Below are positions 5,222-5,964 of a stretch of DNA of 5,964 bases, piece by piece. Both the position numbers and the translations under genes were made by a program. The notes beneath the pieces are model-generated. The model ran no database searches, was not told the origin of the DNA, and was given only the letters and a program-made list of their open reading frames with translations. Numbering within the stretch: the stretch's first letter is position 1; each line of letters begins with the position of its first letter. Where the stretch lies: NCBI GenBank assembly GCA_003551455.1, contig PUMR01000012.1:1-5964 (forward strand). Direction: 5' to 3'. Source of the stretch: Mollicutes bacterium (GTDB lineage Bacteria > Bacillota_I > Bacilli_A > Izemoplasmatales > Izemoplasmataceae).

Positions 5222-5848
5222 ATGAAATATGCCAAGCGCATACCCCCGACCGACCCCGGGCGGCGAGAGGCCCTGCGGGCCGAAGGGTGGAAAACCATGA
5301 AGGAACCGTCGAATCTGGTCTATGCCATCCTGCTCTCGCTCCCTTTCATGGTGTTGAACGCCATGGTCTGCTATTTCGTCTTGTTTTTGGTTGATTCCGC
5401 CTATACCGACAGGGTCCGGGAGTTTCTTTTTTCCGCTTCGTGGGTAATCGAGATCAGGTTCTACTACATCATCTTCGCCTATCTTCTGGTCGTCCTCCAT
5501 GAATTTCTCCATCTCGTCTTCATCCCGCGCTTTCACAAGTCGGAGAAGACCTATTTCGGCATCAAGCCGTGGGGAGGATTCGTCTTCACCGCGGAAACGT
5601 TGACCAAAAAGCGTTTCTTGCTCATCTCTTTGGCCCCGTTTGTCATCCTCTCGCTCATCATGCCGGCCATCTTGGGACTTGCCGGCTTGTTGGGCGGTTT
5701 CCTTCTGTTCTTGGCCTTTTTGAACGCCTTCGCCTCATCGGTGGACATGCTGAACGCTGTTCTTGTCGCCATCCAGGTCCCCAACGGGGGCCTGATCGTC
5801 AATAACGGCTTCGAGTCCTATTATTCTCCAGCAACCAACAAGAAGTGA
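5222..5848 (+). CDS. DUF3267 family membrane zincin-like protein
   Basis: This 208-residue protein has four hydrophobic segments near 33-57, 80-101, 131-155 and 157-184. The second ends in HEFLH (H93, E94, H97), the HExxH metalloprotease motif in a membrane helix, as in the DUF3267 putative zincin peptidases distantly like M50/S2P. The rest also fits: GWKTMKEPSNL (22-32), FGIKPWGG (112-119), LTKKRFLLISLAPFVILSL (127-145) and SSVDML (172-177), where D175 is a plausible third metal ligand, then QVPNGGLIVNNG (185-196). Substrates of the family are not established; regulated intramembrane cleavage is an inference. The frame is open upstream to an ATG at 5009, but that stretch precedes the promoter and looks non-coding. 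The ATG at 5222 has a GGGGAGGGAG site and begins where family members begin. It is monocistronic, with its own promoter, leader and terminator, and diverges from the DUF2177 operon. Confidence 0.92.
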   Translation: MKYAKRIPPTDPGRREALRAEGWKTMKEPSNLVYAILLSLPFMVLNAMVCYFVLFLVDSAYTDRVREFLFSASWVIEIRFYYIIFAYLLVVLHEFLHLVFIPRFHKSEKTYFGIKPWGGFVFTAETLTKKRFLLISLAPFVILSLIMPAILGLAGLLGGFLLFLAFLNAFASSVDMLNAVLVAIQVPNGGLIVNNGFESYYSPATNKK

Positions 5849-5901
5849 GAAAACGCATACTTAATAGATATCACGCTTGCGACGCCCACCCTGCCCCCAT
5901 C

Positions 5902-5930
5902 GCCCCGGAAGGGGCCTTTTCTTTTTTTTT
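5902..5930 (+). terminator. Strong intrinsic terminator after the DUF3267 gene
   Basis: GCCCC (5902-5906) and GGGGC (5911-5915) form a GC-only stem with a GGAA tetraloop, followed by a long T-rich tract (5917-5930) interrupted by one C. It lies 53 bases past the DUF3267 stop. The minus-strand copy has no T-run after its stem, so termination is one-directional. Confidence 0.9.
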
Positions 5931-5964
5931 AGAGAGCCTTGAAAACCCTCTGGACACTTACAGG
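5929..5964 (-). CDS. Possible C-terminal end of a convergent gene cut by the window edge
   Basis: Read from the right edge on the minus strand, eleven codons (PVSVQRVFKAL) run to a TAA at 5931-5929. The stop falls in the T-tract of the DUF3267 terminator, a usual arrangement for tightly convergent genes. There is no further support and no family can be named; a random open stretch of this length is common. Confidence 0.25.
   Translation of the reverse strand, partial: PVSVQRVFKAL

Overview
The window looks like ordinary chromosomal sequence from a Gram-positive-type bacterium, probably Bacillota or a nearby lineage. The signs are strong purine-rich Shine-Dalgarno (SD) sites, one complementary to nine bases of the canonical 16S 3' end, compact intrinsic terminators, extended -10 promoters, and a gene set (FakA/DegV-type protein, DUF1295, DUF2177, DUF3267, long TspO-like protein) typical of that group. 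Codons mostly end in G or C. TGA is the stop of five of the six complete genes, so the Mycoplasma code is not in use. Genus-level assignment is not possible from this sequence.

Layout: positions 1-49 probably hold the last codons of a + strand gene cut by the window edge, followed by a terminator hairpin (95-126). Five minus-strand genes fill 274-4758. Read in their own direction they are a DUF2177 membrane protein (4758-4357), a 594-residue fusion of fatty-acid-kinase-like FakA domains with a DegV/FakB domain (4340-2556), a DUF1295 membrane protein (2551-1757), a TspO-like membrane protein (1668-907) and a glutathione peroxidase family protein (747-274). The first three are packed with gaps of 16 and 4 bases behind one promoter and end in a terminator at 1732-1757, so they form one operon. 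The TspO-like gene and the peroxidase gene appear to be separate units. A divergent intergenic region (4759-5221) separates this block from a + strand DUF3267 zincin-like membrane protein (5222-5848), which has its own promoter, a foldable 5' leader and a strong terminator (5902-5930). The last 36 bases may be the 3' end of a convergent gene.

Functionally, the centrepiece is the FakA-FakB-type fusion. In the standard system two separate proteins activate exogenous fatty acids to acyl-phosphate for phospholipid synthesis: the kinase FakA and the fatty-acid carrier FakB (DegV family). Here the kinase nucleotide domain and the FakA middle domain are joined directly to the carrier, in the place of FakA's own C-terminal domain. 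Its operon partners are both integral membrane proteins, which fits a membrane or lipid role, but their functions are not established. The remaining genes are recognisable families. No mobile element, CRISPR array, tRNA or rRNA was seen. I found no clear new multi-gene system: the fusion and the DUF3267 leader are the two items most worth following up.
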